Source: an uncultured Sphingomonadaceae bacterium (GTDB lineage Bacteria > Pseudomonadota > Alphaproteobacteria > Sphingomonadales > Sphingomonadaceae). Taken from it: a stretch of DNA of 64,000 nt. Below are positions 27,252-36,920 of this stretch, in pieces. The stretch spans positions 992,001 through 1,056,000 of the forward strand of contig CANMEE010000002.1 in the NCBI GenBank assembly GCA_947496865.1. The letters run 5' to 3'. The translations under genes and the position numbers were made by a program. Below the pieces are notes generated by a model. That model ran no database searches. It was not told where the DNA came from and saw nothing but the letters and a program-made list of their open reading frames with translations. The number at the start of each line of letters is the position of its first letter. The stretch's first letter is position 1.

Positions 27252-28160
27252 ATGAGCAAATTTGAAGAGATGGAAACCTTTGTCCGTGTCGTTGAGGCAA
27301 AATCGATAACAAAGGCAGCGGAGCAACTGCACATCGCGAAATCAGCGGTAAGCCGGCGGCTAAAAGATATGGAAACACGGTTAGGCGTCCAGCTGATGAC
27401 GCGCACAACCCGCAAGCTAACTCTTACCGATACCGGCGAAGCCTTGTATCAGCGGTCTGTTCGCCTGTTAGCCGATTGGGCAGAAACAGAAGCGGCCACC
27501 ACTAACGCGCAGGCGGCTCTAGCAGGAATTATCCGTGTTGCGGCTCCGCTGTCCTTTGGCGTCGCTCATTTAGGTCCGGCCATTCTCGATTTTCTAAAGC
27601 TGCATCCCGATGTCGAATTCGATATTGATTTTAGCGACCGAAAGATCGACTTGATAGCCGAAGCTATGGACCTGGCTATTCGCATTGGTGACCTTCCAGA
27701 CTCAAGCCTTATCGCCCGTAAGATTGCGTCGGTCAGTATAGTCGCCACAGCAAGCCCAGCCTATCTTCAGGTCAACGGCCACCCTGAAACGCCCGAAGAC
27801 CTGAAGCAGATGCAAGAATTGCGATATGGCTACCGAAATTCTTCTGCCTGGCCTTATGAAGCACCGGACCAAAGCGAAGGTCAGATCGAAATTCCCTCTA
27901 AGCTGATCGCGACAAATGGAGATTTTTTGCGCGATGCTGCTGTTGCCGGAGAAGGTGTCCTGATTGAGCCTCGGTTCATCCTCTACAAAAATCTGGAGGA
28001 TGGTTCTCTCGTGGAAATTCTGCCGGAATATACATGGCCACAATTGGTTGCTTATGCTGTTTATCCTCCCACCCGCCACTTGTCGGCCCGCGTCAGAACA
28101 TTTGTCGACTTCCTGGTCGAACGCTACCACGGAACACCTTATTGGGAATCAAAGAGATAA
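27252..28160 (+). CDS. LysR-family transcriptional regulator
   Basis: The 302-residue protein has the N-terminal winged helix (residues about 3-62: FVRVVEAKSITKAAEQLHIA, KSAVSRRLKDMETRLGVQL) and a periplasmic-binding-protein-like effector domain (about 90-295). GGAGA lies eight bases before the ATG. It belongs to the CrgA-like group that often controls adjacent redox enzymes; divergence from azoR-pirin makes those the likely targets, and the Rieske oxygenase gene downstream could be a further one. Confidence 0.9.
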   Translation: MSKFEEMETFVRVVEAKSITKAAEQLHIAKSAVSRRLKDMETRLGVQLMTRTTRKLTLTDTGEALYQRSVRLLADWAETEAATTNAQAALAGIIRVAAPLSFGVAHLGPAILDFLKLHPDVEFDIDFSDRKIDLIAEAMDLAIRIGDLPDSSLIARKIASVSIVATASPAYLQVNGHPETPEDLKQMQELRYGYRNSSAWPYEAPDQSEGQIEIPSKLIATNGDFLRDAAVAGEGVLIEPRFILYKNLEDGSLVEILPEYTWPQLVAYAVYPPTRHLSARVRTFVDFLVERYHGTPYWESKR

Positions 28161-28246
28161 TTCTGCGGCTACCTATGCAGGCGCTTCTTTTTCAGCAATA
28201 TGTACCTAGCCTCCTATGTCTGTAGGCCGGAATGAAAGAAGTGATT

Positions 28247-29419
28247 ATGGCAACCAAGCTATCATATAAGATCGATAACAAAGATAATTCGGCGCCGTTA
28301 ATGCCAGACGAAGATATTGTCTCACGGATTTTTGACCACATCGATAATAAAACCACCGACCTGGGCCAGTCCAGCTGGAAAGAGCCCGTGACGAATTATC
28401 GATCCTTAGAGCGATTTGAGGCAGAATTGGCATTATTCCGCAGTTGCTGGATTGTCTTTTGCCCATCGACAGCGCTTTCGAAATCAGGCGATTACATTGC
28501 AAGGGATGCAGCCGGCGTGCCTTTGATTGTGGTCAGAGGTAGTGATGGTCAGGTGCGCGCTTTTCGCAACGCATGCCGCCACCGCGGTGTGCAGGTTGCC
28601 AATGGTCAGGGATGCGCATCCATGTTTGTATGCCCCTATCACGGTTGGGCCTATGGCAATGATGGGTCGCTTCGCAGTGTTCCGCACAAAGAAGGTTTCC
28701 CCGGCTTGGACAAAGAAAACCGTGGTCTCGTAGCGCTTGATTGTTTGGAAGAAAACGGACTGATCTTTGTTAAGCAAAGCACCGGAACCGACGACAATGC
28801 GCCTAAAACTATTCTACCTGAGATAGTTCCCGATGGTTATCGCGTGATCAAATCCGAAACGCTGGAAATAGAAGCCAATTGGAAGTTACATCTTGAGAGC
28901 TCTTTGGAGGGCTATCATATCCGTTCAACCCATCAGAAAACTTTCTTTCCGGTCCAATATGATAATTTGACGGTGATTGAAGCTTTTGGCAAAAATACCC
29001 GTGTAGCTTTTCCTTATCAAGCGATTGAGGGGCTGCGCGACAAACCAAAATCAACTTGGTCAACCAATGGGCGCCTGACCTTTGTCTACCATCTTTTTCC
29101 CAACGTGATTATTTCCACTTTTCCAGATTGTCTGCAAGTCGTGATTTTGGAACCAATTGGCCTTCAACGGACGCGCCAACACGTTTTCCTGTTGGCTGAT
29201 TGTGAGGCAAACGGGAAAACCATGGAGACGATTTTGGCGGGCCAGGAGTTCGCCAAAGAGGGTGCTATTGAAGATCGCGAAGTGGTTCTTTCAGCACAAC
29301 GCGGCTTAATGAGCGGCGCTAATGAATATCTCGAATTTGGCTTGTTCGAAAGCGCTATTGGGAGATTTCATGCGGCACTAACTGACGGAATTCGTAGAAG
29401 CGGGACAATGAATAAATGA
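28247..29419 (+). CDS. Rieske [2Fe-2S] ring-hydroxylating oxygenase, alpha subunit
   Basis: From the ATG at 28247 the product has 390 residues. The Rieske centre is C110-R-H112 with a 16-residue spacer to C129-P-Y-H132. The catalytic domain has NWKLHLESSLEGYHIRSTHQ with the iron ligands His224 and His229. The family uses electrons from a reductase to hydroxylate or demethylate substrates. No beta subunit, ferredoxin or reductase gene is adjacent, so partners are elsewhere. It is joined to the next gene by an ATGA overlap. An upstream ATG at 28232 is a possible start. Confidence 0.88.
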   Translation: MATKLSYKIDNKDNSAPLMPDEDIVSRIFDHIDNKTTDLGQSSWKEPVTNYRSLERFEAELALFRSCWIVFCPSTALSKSGDYIARDAAGVPLIVVRGSDGQVRAFRNACRHRGVQVANGQGCASMFVCPYHGWAYGNDGSLRSVPHKEGFPGLDKENRGLVALDCLEENGLIFVKQSTGTDDNAPKTILPEIVPDGYRVIKSETLEIEANWKLHLESSLEGYHIRSTHQKTFFPVQYDNLTVIEAFGKNTRVAFPYQAIEGLRDKPKSTWSTNGRLTFVYHLFPNVIISTFPDCLQVVILEPIGLQRTRQHVFLLADCEANGKTMETILAGQEFAKEGAIEDREVVLSAQRGLMSGANEYLEFGLFESAIGRFHAALTDGIRRSGTMNK

Positions 29420-30543
29420 CAATTGAAATTAACGGGCAATGCGACCCCCGCTTCGCAAAAGTCAAAGCAGCGTTCGAAACAAATTTTCGCGAGCATGACG
29501 ATGTCGGCGCTTCGGTAGCGATAACGCTTAACGGAAAGTTTATCGTCGATCTGTGGGGTGGGCATCTCGACGAGCAAAGAACAAGCCCGTGGCAAGAGGA
29601 TACACTCGTCAATGTCTGGTCGAGTACCAAGACCATGGCCGCGATGTCCTTGCTTCTGCTTGCAGATCGCGGAGAAGTTGATCTTCATGCCCCAGCGGCC
29701 AAATATTGGCCGGAGTTTGCGCAAAGCGGCAAGGAAGCCATCGAAGTGCGCCATTTTCTGAGTCACACCGCAGGCCTGTCCGGCATGGATGAAGCGGTCG
29801 AGGGCGATGCGCTTTATGACTGGGATTGGATGACCGGCGCGCTGGCTAAGCAGGCGCCATGGTGGGAACCAGGCACGCAATCTGGATATCATGCTCTGAC
29901 CCAAGGACATCTAATTGGTGAAATTGTCCGCCGTGTGACCGGCCAGTCAATTGGTAATTTCTTCCACCAAGAGATCGCAATTCCGACCGGGGCCGATTTT
30001 CATATCGGCGCGGGCGAAGAACTGGACGAACGGATTGGTAATCTTATCCCGCCAGAGGCTGGTCCAGCCCCCGACCCGGATACAATCGCTGGCCGCACGT
30101 TCGCGAATCCATTGGTGGATGCGACAGCCCCCAGGCTGCGCGCGTGGCGCGCGGCAGAAATACCCGCTGCCAATGGTCAGGGCAACGCACGCAGCATCGT
30201 CCGTGCACAAACGGCGATGGCCAATGGTGGGCAGGCATTTGGCAAAACCATAATGTCTGAAGCCGGAACAAAGCGGATATTTGAGAAACAATCAGAAGGG
30301 GTCGACCTTGTTTTAGGCGTGCCGCTGGTATTCGGCATGGGCTATGGCTTGAACAGTGAGCTGATCCCGATTAGTCCAAACAAAAACACAAGCTTCTGGG
30401 GCGGGTATGGCGGGTCATCGGTTATAGTCGATCAAGACGCGCGGCTTTGCTTTTCCTATGTGATGAACAAGATGGAAACCGGCCTTTTAGGGGATCCAAG
30501 GGGTTTTGGATTGGCCGCTGCGATGTATGCATCAATCGCATAA
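29416..30543 (+). CDS. serine hydrolase of the beta-lactamase (class C) / EstB family
   Basis: The 375-residue protein has the SxxK motif SSTK (nucleophile Ser69, Lys72), the Tyr motif at GYHALTQGHLIGEI and the Gly-rich WGGYGGSS near the end that stands for the KTG-like motif. There is no signal peptide, so it acts in the cytoplasm, which favours an esterase over a beta-lactamase. Its ATG overlaps the TGA of the Rieske oxygenase gene, so the two are translationally coupled and probably act on one compound (hydrolysis plus oxidation). The substrate is unknown. Confidence 0.87.
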   Translation: MTIEINGQCDPRFAKVKAAFETNFREHDDVGASVAITLNGKFIVDLWGGHLDEQRTSPWQEDTLVNVWSSTKTMAAMSLLLLADRGEVDLHAPAAKYWPEFAQSGKEAIEVRHFLSHTAGLSGMDEAVEGDALYDWDWMTGALAKQAPWWEPGTQSGYHALTQGHLIGEIVRRVTGQSIGNFFHQEIAIPTGADFHIGAGEELDERIGNLIPPEAGPAPDPDTIAGRTFANPLVDATAPRLRAWRAAEIPAANGQGNARSIVRAQTAMANGGQAFGKTIMSEAGTKRIFEKQSEGVDLVLGVPLVFGMGYGLNSELIPISPNKNTSFWGGYGGSSVIVDQDARLCFSYVMNKMETGLLGDPRGFGLAAAMYASIA

Positions 30544-30597
30544 TCTATTGTAATTATTCCTGACTGCTCGCTACCCAACACTCAGATCAAACCAGAG

Positions 30598-31386
30598 CTA
30601 CTTCGCTTCATAACCAAACGCGTCTTCCGCCAGCTTAATCAGGTCAGGATCAACTTCTGGCAAATCGTCGGGCAAAGCGGCCTCAAGCGTTTCAGCAACA
30701 TAGGTCATAGCAGCAATCCGGGCAGCTTTCTTGTCGTTACCGTCAATAACTTTCCATGGCGCCCAGCGCGTGTCGGTTTGCTTGAACATATCTTCCATGG
30801 CATCCAAATAGTCCGAGCGTTTTGACCGATTACGGAAATCGTCTTTAGTGATTTTCCAACGTTTTTCCGGTGTGTTTAGCCGATCGGTAAAGCGGCGGTC
30901 TTGCTCTTTCTGCGTGGTGTGAAAGAACAGCTTGATCAAGTTCGTGCCACCGTCAATTTGCTGCGCTTCAAATTCGTTTATCTCATCATAGCCACGCTTC
31001 CAATCGGCCTTGCTGCAGAAACCTTCCACCCGCTCCACCAGCACGCGGCCATACCAACTGCGATCAAAAACAGCGATTTCGCGGCTGCCCGGCAAACGTT
31101 TCCAAAAGCGCCAGAGAAAGTGCCTGTCCAGCTCTTCTTTTGTGGGCGCCCCAATCGGGTAAACTTCAAAATAACGAGGATCCCATTCAGCGGTCATACG
31201 GCGGATACAGCCGCCCTTCCCGGCCGCGTCCCATCCCTCGAAAACTAATATGGTGCGATTGCCGTGAATAATATGCTCGAAATGGACACGGGCCAGACGT
31301 TCTTGCACGTTTTTCAGCGCATCGGAATAATCGCCGTCAAAATCCTTGCCGTCTTCATAATCCGATAGTTTGATAGTCTTGCCCAT
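30598..31386 (-). CDS. ppk2: polyphosphate kinase 2
   Basis: PPK2 enzymes phosphorylate nucleoside mono- or diphosphates with polyphosphate. From the ATG at 31386 the protein has 262 residues, a single-domain PPK2. It shows the Walker A loop GWDAAGKGG (about 51-59), the lid Arg region CIRRMTAEWDPRYFEVYPIG and Walker B FDRSWYGR. Which class (and so whether it prefers AMP or ADP/GDP) cannot be told by eye. It is a single gene, with a convergent serine hydrolase gene on its left. A PPK1/PPX pair lies 7 kb away. Confidence 0.93.
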   Translation of the reverse strand: MGKTIKLSDYEDGKDFDGDYSDALKNVQERLARVHFEHIIHGNRTILVFEGWDAAGKGGCIRRMTAEWDPRYFEVYPIGAPTKEELDRHFLWRFWKRLPGSREIAVFDRSWYGRVLVERVEGFCSKADWKRGYDEINEFEAQQIDGGTNLIKLFFHTTQKEQDRRFTDRLNTPEKRWKITKDDFRNRSKRSDYLDAMEDMFKQTDTRWAPWKVIDGNDKKAARIAAMTYVAETLEAALPDDLPEVDPDLIKLAEDAFGYEAK

Positions 31387-31478
31387 GCTTCGCCCCAAAT
31401 ATCAATTTACCCTGCCTTAAGGAGCAATGGATATACTATATGAGGTCAAAAAGAACCAATCAGTTAACCCTGTTTCGA

Positions 31479-32456
31479 TTATTCCGCCTTTACCGTTGCA
31501 ACGGTTTCATTGCCGTCAGCGCTAGCATATCGAATATCCCAGTCATCTAACGCCCGCTGACGGTCTTCCACACGGCTTATGGCTAAGTCTATCTCGGTTT
31601 TACTCCCTGCCAATTGTTCAGCCTCTGCATAAAGCGTCAGCGCCTTATCCAGCACGCCTGCTTGTTCCGCGCAAAGACCGCGATTAAACATAATTGATCT
31701 ATGCGGAGCGTTGTTGACAGCCGCCTGATCCCACATGCGACAAGCTTCCCGTTCATCCGTCTTGGTCATCTTAACCGCTGCTTTGAAGAATTTTCCATTG
31801 GCTTTGTCCATGCCCTTGCGGCTTTCCAACACCCGGATATTTTCGCGGCGCTCTATCGGTGCCAAATCGCGGCGCACGGAATAGGCGGCACTGTTGATCA
31901 TCCCGCGAATAATGTCTTCTCGGCTGGTAAAACTCTCTTTGCGGCCACAAACCGTTTCCTCATTACCATCGAACTTCCGCTCGGCATAAATGGTCTGACC
32001 GTCGCTAAAACGGGAAAGACGGACCTGCGCCTCAAAATCGATCACACGTTTCAGGCAAGCCACTTTGATGCTTTTGCGCTTTTCGCATTTGCCCTTGTCA
32101 TCGCGCTCTACGCACCGCTCCCGCTTTTCGGTGGTCTCATATTCCTCTATGCCGGTTGTCGCGGTACCCGATAAGGTTGCGTCTGGTTCGATGGCCGAGC
32201 GCCCAGCCATCACCTTGAAGTAAGCAGCGCCTTCAATTTCAACATCACTAAGTTTATCCTCGATTTCAAAAGCGAGAGCGGTGCCATCGCTGCCTCCAAA
32301 ACGGTCAATCGCTATTGATTCAATCGATGCCACATTCGGGGCGCGGGCAGGATACAGCCCCTCTACTCGAAGTGTTTCCGCCTGTGCTGTTGAGATCAAA
32401 CAAAGCGCGGTGAATGTGACCGAAACCGCTTTGCCAATAGATAGAATTTTAATCAT
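31479..32456 (-). CDS. hypothetical periplasmic protein, TPR-like C-terminus
   Basis: The 325-residue protein has a signal peptide (about 1-26, ending AQA). The N-terminal half opens with YPARAPNVASIESIAIDRFG and continues with ALAFEIEDKLSDVEIEGAAYF, a pattern like the nucleotide-free beta-alpha fold seen in CsgG/TolB-N/LpoB-type envelope proteins, interrupted by a charged Cys-containing segment (CVERDDKGKCEKRK). The C-terminal part (about 235-305) looks like a TPR pair. I do not recognise a defined family. It stands alone; the AspRS-hydrolase pair precedes it on the same strand. Confidence 0.7.
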   Translation of the reverse strand: MIKILSIGKAVSVTFTALCLISTAQAETLRVEGLYPARAPNVASIESIAIDRFGGSDGTALAFEIEDKLSDVEIEGAAYFKVMAGRSAIEPDATLSGTATTGIEEYETTEKRERCVERDDKGKCEKRKSIKVACLKRVIDFEAQVRLSRFSDGQTIYAERKFDGNEETVCGRKESFTSREDIIRGMINSAAYSVRRDLAPIERRENIRVLESRKGMDKANGKFFKAAVKMTKTDEREACRMWDQAAVNNAPHRSIMFNRGLCAEQAGVLDKALTLYAEAEQLAGSKTEIDLAISRVEDRQRALDDWDIRYASADGNETVATVKAE

Positions 32457-32525
32457 ATAGTCCCCCTAAGTCACTCACCAAAAGGAACTATCTCACTTCA
32501 TCTGAATAGACAATTACGAGGTTGT

Positions 32526-33425
32526 TCATGTGCGAATATGTTTACGTCCGGCGGCAATATATTCGGCCATTCGCTGTGGGTCCTGCATCGGCATAAAGTG
32601 CGAAAGCTCTGGCATGTGAACCTCTTGCGCGTCGGGAAACACATTTACCAATCCAGGCCAGGTCGGGCTGTTGGCAAAGTCTCGCACCGACGTTACATCG
32701 TCACCAGCCATCTGCGCCCTTAAAATCGCGACCGGCAATGTGATACGTTTCACCAACGGATAAGGATCCAGCGAGCGAAAACCTTCATAGACAGACGCTT
32801 CAAGATAAGGCGGACAAGCCAGAACAAGGCCTTCACCGTCTTCGGCTGACAGCAGGCCATGTTGGCAATAGTCCATCAACACTTCCGGCTCCCAAAGACT
32901 AAACGGATGCCGGTCCTTGAACGCGGAAAACATAACGTCTGGAGATTCCCAATTGTTGCGCCGCCGTGATACAGGGTTCTGGTTGGGATCAAGGTCCGCC
33001 GATAGCGGAGGGTTTTGATAAGCTTCTGGTTCCGTAATGGTAGGGTCAAGCAGCACGAGCCGTTCGAACCGCTGCGGCATGACATCGGCAATCTGCACAA
33101 CCACATGAGCGCCCATACTATGGCCTACGCCAACGACGTTTGTCAGACTAAGCCCTTCTACCAATGCACCGACATCTCGGCCCATCAAGCTCCAATCGGC
33201 GAGACTATCCGGCTTACGACTGCGGCCGTGACCGCGCTGATCGACAGCGATGATATGGTAACCTGGCGGTAAGGCCGCAATCGTTTGATCCCAGCAACGC
33301 GCGTGAAAACCGGTGGCGTGAACCATCAGGATCGTCTGCTCTTCCGAATTACCCCATTCGAAATAGCAAAGATCCGTATCGCCTTTAGTGAAACGCTTTA
33401 CTGTTGGTTGCCCCGCTTCGTTCAT
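32526..33425 (-). CDS. alpha/beta hydrolase
   Basis: The 299-residue protein has [13 protein letters not shown] (oxyanion loop), VDQRGHGRS, the nucleophile elbow [10 protein letters not shown] and a C-terminal His in [11 protein letters not shown]. It is a cytoplasmic epoxide-hydrolase/haloperoxidase-like member with no substrate that can be predicted. Its ATG overlaps the aspS stop (ATGA), so it is translated with AspRS; a functional link is not evident. Confidence 0.88.
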   Translation of the reverse strand: MNEAGQPTVKRFTKGDTDLCYFEWGNSEEQTILMVHATGFHARCWDQTIAALPPGYHIIAVDQRGHGRSRKPDSLADWSLMGRDVGALVEGLSLTNVVGVGHSMGAHVVVQIADVMPQRFERLVLLDPTITEPEAYQNPPLSADLDPNQNPVSRRRNNWESPDVMFSAFKDRHPFSLWEPEVLMDYCQHGLLSAEDGEGLVLACPPYLEASVYEGFRSLDPYPLVKRITLPVAILRAQMAGDDVTSVRDFANSPTWPGLVNVFPDAQEVHMPELSHFMPMQDPQRMAEYIAAGRKHIRT

Positions 33426-35206
33426 CCTTCTTTCGGCGGCTCCACGACACGGATATGCAGCTCTCGCAATTGTTTGTGCGAGACACCGCTTGGCGCGCTC
33501 ATCATCAAATCTTCCGCTTTCTGGTTCATCGGGAAGAGCACAACTTCACGGATATTGGGCTCGTCCGCCAACAGCATCACGATCCGGTCCACACCCGGTG
33601 CAGAACCACCATGCGGCGGCGCACCATATTTCAGCGCGTTGATCATGCCAGAAAACTCGCTGTCGACCGCCGCTTTATCATAGCCGGCAATTTCAAATGC
33701 TTTGTACATGATGTCAGGGCGATGATTCCGGATCGCACCAGATGACAGTTCGATACCGTTACAGACAATATCATATTGCCATGCAAGAATATCGAGCGGA
33801 TCTTTGTTTTCGAGCGCATCCATCTCGCCTTGCGGCATAGAGAATGGGTTGTGTGAGAAATCGAGTTTCTTCAATTCCTCGTCATATTCATACATCGGAT
33901 AATCGACGACCCAACAGAATTTGAATTCGTTATCGTTGATCAGTTCCAGTTTTTCAGCGGTCCGGGTCCGCGCGACGCCGGCCAGCTTAGCTGCTTCGGC
34001 TTCCTTGCCAGCGGCAAAGAAAACACCGTCGTCAGGACCGCAGCCAAGATCAGCAAGCAATTTCGCTGTGCCTTCTTCGCCATGGTTTTTCGCAATCGGG
34101 CCGCCAGCAGCGCCCTCTTTCATGTTGATATAGCCCAGACCCGCAAAGCCTTCACCGCGCGCCCAATTGTTCATTTCATCAAAGAACTTGCGGCTTTTCT
34201 TACCGGCTTCGGGAGCCACAAAGGCTCGCACAGTACCGCCGGATGACGTGATGCTGTCAAACAGACCGAAACCGGAACCTTTGAAATGATCCGACACGTC
34301 CTGAATGATGATCGGATTGCGAAGGTCGGGTTTATCCGAACCATATTTCAGCATTGATTCCTTGTAAGGGATGCGTGGGAATTCGCCGGCTGGCGTCACG
34401 CTCTTGCCATTGGCAAATTCTTCAAACACGCCAGCAAGCACTGGTTCCAGCGCCTGAAATACATCTTCTTGCGTCACGAAGCTCATCTCAAGGTCAAGCT
34501 GGTAAAACTCGCCGGGGGACCGGTCCGCACGGGCGTCTTCGTCCCGGAAACAGGGTGCAATCTGGAAATAGCGATCAAAGCCAGCCACCATCAGCATCTG
34601 TTTAAACATCTGTGGTGCCTGTGGCAGCGCGTAGAATTTACCGGGGTGCACACGGCTAGGCACCAGATAATCGCGTGCGCCTTCAGGCGAAGAAGCGGTC
34701 AGAATCGGTGTCTGAAATTCGGTAAAGCCCTGTTCGGTCATGCGATTGCGTAACGATGAAATGACTTTGGATCGCAACATCATATTGGCATGAACCTTTT
34801 CACGCCTCAGATCGAGGAAACGATAACGTAGGCGAATATCTTCTGGATATTCCTGTTCACCAAAGACCGGCATAGGCAATTCTTCGGCTGGCCCCTGCAT
34901 TTCAACAGCTTCGGCAACCAATTCGACTTCGCCGGTTGGCAGGCCTGCATTAATTGTCTCCGTCGAACGCGCAGCAACCTTGCCGGTAACCGTAATGACC
35001 GACTCTTTGCGCGCGGCGTCCAGCATTTTGAAGGCCTCGCTGCCTTCTTCGCTAACAATTTGGGTCAAACCAAAATGGTCACGCAGATCGACAAACATCA
35101 AATTGCCATGGTCACGAACATTGTGGATCCAGCCCGACAGGCGGACTTCATCACCAACATTGGCGACGCGAAGTTGTGAGCAGTTATGGGAGCGAAATGC
35201 GTGCAT
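33422..35206 (-). CDS. aspS: aspartyl-tRNA synthetase
   Basis: The enzyme charges tRNA-Asp (and tRNA-Asn if non-discriminating, which cannot be decided here; many alphaproteobacteria have the latter). The 594-residue protein has the OB-fold anticodon domain ([20 protein letters not shown]), the bacterial insertion domain and class II motifs [35 protein letters not shown] and [16 protein letters not shown]. The ATG at 35206 starts [13 protein letters not shown]. It leads the aspS-hydrolase pair and is divergent from rnd. Confidence 0.98.
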   Translation of the reverse strand: MHAFRSHNCSQLRVANVGDEVRLSGWIHNVRDHGNLMFVDLRDHFGLTQIVSEEGSEAFKMLDAARKESVITVTGKVAARSTETINAGLPTGEVELVAEAVEMQGPAEELPMPVFGEQEYPEDIRLRYRFLDLRREKVHANMMLRSKVISSLRNRMTEQGFTEFQTPILTASSPEGARDYLVPSRVHPGKFYALPQAPQMFKQMLMVAGFDRYFQIAPCFRDEDARADRSPGEFYQLDLEMSFVTQEDVFQALEPVLAGVFEEFANGKSVTPAGEFPRIPYKESMLKYGSDKPDLRNPIIIQDVSDHFKGSGFGLFDSITSSGGTVRAFVAPEAGKKSRKFFDEMNNWARGEGFAGLGYINMKEGAAGGPIAKNHGEEGTAKLLADLGCGPDDGVFFAAGKEAEAAKLAGVARTRTAEKLELINDNEFKFCWVVDYPMYEYDEELKKLDFSHNPFSMPQGEMDALENKDPLDILAWQYDIVCNGIELSSGAIRNHRPDIMYKAFEIAGYDKAAVDSEFSGMINALKYGAPPHGGSAPGVDRIVMLLADEPNIREVVLFPMNQKAEDLMMSAPSGVSHKQLRELHIRVVEPPKEG

Positions 35207-35417
35207 GATGAGCCCTATCAAAAGTTCAGTAGAAATAACTAAGTGCTAGTTTTTATATGACTGCGCGTAACACAGGCCAAAGGCCCTTTTGTCAAGGAAG
35301 AAGGTGCAATTGAGAGCCATAAATCGCCTCTAGCAAAAGACGGAGAGAAGTTATTGATAATAGACAATCTCTATCGGAAATGTTTGCGACACTCGACTCA
35401 GCTTGTATAGAAGACCG

Positions 35418-36608
35418 ATGAAAATTCATCCTTTACTGACTGATAGTCAGGATATTGCCGACATTTGCGAACGCTTTTCAACCGCCGACTTTGTCGCGGT
35501 GGACACAGAGTTCATGCGCGAAAATACCTATTGGCCGATATTGTGCCTGATTCAAATTTCCGACGGCAAAGAAGCCGCGGCCATTGATCCACTTGCTAAA
35601 GGCGTTGATCTCAAACCTTTGCTGGATTTGTTGGTCGACAACGAAGATGTTCTGAAAATCTTCCACGCAGGCGGTCAGGACGTCGAAATTATACACAATA
35701 TGACCGGAAAAACACCGCATCCCATCTTCGACACGCAGGTCGCCGCCATGGCTTTGGGACCAAGCGAACAGATTGGCTATGCCAATCTCGTCGATAGCTG
35801 GCTCGGCATCACACTCGACAAAGGCGCACGCTTTACCGATTGGTCGCGCCGCCCGTTGAACGATCGGCAGATTGAATATGCTATTGGTGACGTAACGCAT
35901 CTATCGACGATTTTTCCGATGATGCTCGAAAAACTCATCGAAACCGGCCGCGGTATCTGGATCAATGCGGAAATGGAAAAGCTCGCTGACCCCGATAATT
36001 ATGTCAATGACCCGCAAAAGTCCTGGAGACGGGTCAAATTCCAGGGCCGTAATCTAGAAGCCCTTGGCCGTTTAAAAGCGCTGGCTGCTTGGCGAGAGAA
36101 GGAAGCCCAGTCAAAAGACATGCCGCGCGGCCGGATCATGCGCGATGAAACTTTGGCTGATGTCGCCGCGCATCCGCCGAAAGATCAACACAAACTATCA
36201 CAAGTCCGCGGCCTGTCATCGGGTTGGAAGAATAATGATATCGGTGAGCGGTTGATGAATACGCTGACAAATGCAGAACCGCTTTCAAAAGACGAGCTTC
36301 CCGATCGTAGCGGTCGTCGGCCTAAGTTTAGTAAAGAAAACGCTTTGGTGGCAGACCTGCTGAAGTTGCTTTTGAAAATCCGTTCTGCAGAGATGAATGT
36401 GGCGTCTAAGCTGTTGGCGCGCGCCGATGATCTGGAACGCATTGTCGGTGGAGAGCGAGCCGGAGTCGCCTTGCTCGAAGGCTGGCGTTACGAAGAATTT
36501 GGCCGCGACGCGATCGACCTCATCGAAGGGCGGATGAGTTTCACCGTCAAAGACGGCAAGTTACAAATGACCCATCAACCGGAAACACAGGCTGAAGAAG
36601 CGGAATGA
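35418..36608 (+). CDS. rnd: ribonuclease D
   Basis: RNase D trims tRNA precursors at the 3' end. The 396-residue protein has the DEDDy exonuclease motifs: VAVDTEFMRENTYWP (DTE), IFHAGGQDVEII (D) and YAIGDVTHLSTI (Y...D). HRDC domains follow (about 205-375; ALAAWREKEAQSKDMPRGRI). The 3' end overlaps the start of the I78 lipoprotein gene by ATGA. The ATG at 35418 is favoured because the product begins directly with the exonuclease fold. Confidence 0.95.
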   Translation: MKIHPLLTDSQDIADICERFSTADFVAVDTEFMRENTYWPILCLIQISDGKEAAAIDPLAKGVDLKPLLDLLVDNEDVLKIFHAGGQDVEIIHNMTGKTPHPIFDTQVAAMALGPSEQIGYANLVDSWLGITLDKGARFTDWSRRPLNDRQIEYAIGDVTHLSTIFPMMLEKLIETGRGIWINAEMEKLADPDNYVNDPQKSWRRVKFQGRNLEALGRLKALAAWREKEAQSKDMPRGRIMRDETLADVAAHPPKDQHKLSQVRGLSSGWKNNDIGERLMNTLTNAEPLSKDELPDRSGRRPKFSKENALVADLLKLLLKIRSAEMNVASKLLARADDLERIVGGERAGVALLEGWRYEEFGRDAIDLIEGRMSFTVKDGKLQMTHQPETQAEEAE

Positions 36609-36913
36609 AATGGCAGCTTTCTCTTGTGGCTATCGCCTGCCCCACATTGATAGCCTGTTCGACAACTGACATCGAACCGGAAATCCCGGAACGCGGAATT
36701 ACTCCTGGCTATTTGTGTAAGGCAAATGGCCTAGAGACTCTGGTAGGCAGCCAAGCAAATGGCAAGGTTGGCGCGGATGCACTCAACAAATCTGGAGCCA
36801 GACGTCTGCGCTGGATTGCGCCCAACACCGCAGTAACCAAGGATTATCGTCAGGATCGTTTGAATATTTCATATGATGATAATATGGTGATCACACGTGT
36901 GAATTGTGGCTAA
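36605..36913 (+). CDS. I78-family protease inhibitor lipoprotein
   Basis: The 102-residue protein starts with a signal peptide and a lipobox (LIAC, Cys18), so it is an envelope lipoprotein. The rest matches the peptidase-inhibitor I78 family: the LVGSQANGKVG segment, RRLRWIAPNTAVTKDYRQDR and a terminal NCG, a two-Cys fold of about 80 residues. It should block serine proteases such as subtilisin or elastase types in the periplasm or outside. It is translationally coupled to rnd (ATGA), an odd pairing probably only for expression. Confidence 0.85.
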   Translation: MKWQLSLVAIACPTLIACSTTDIEPEIPERGITPGYLCKANGLETLVGSQANGKVGADALNKSGARRLRWIAPNTAVTKDYRQDRLNISYDDNMVITRVNCG

Positions 36914-36920
36914 CTGATAC

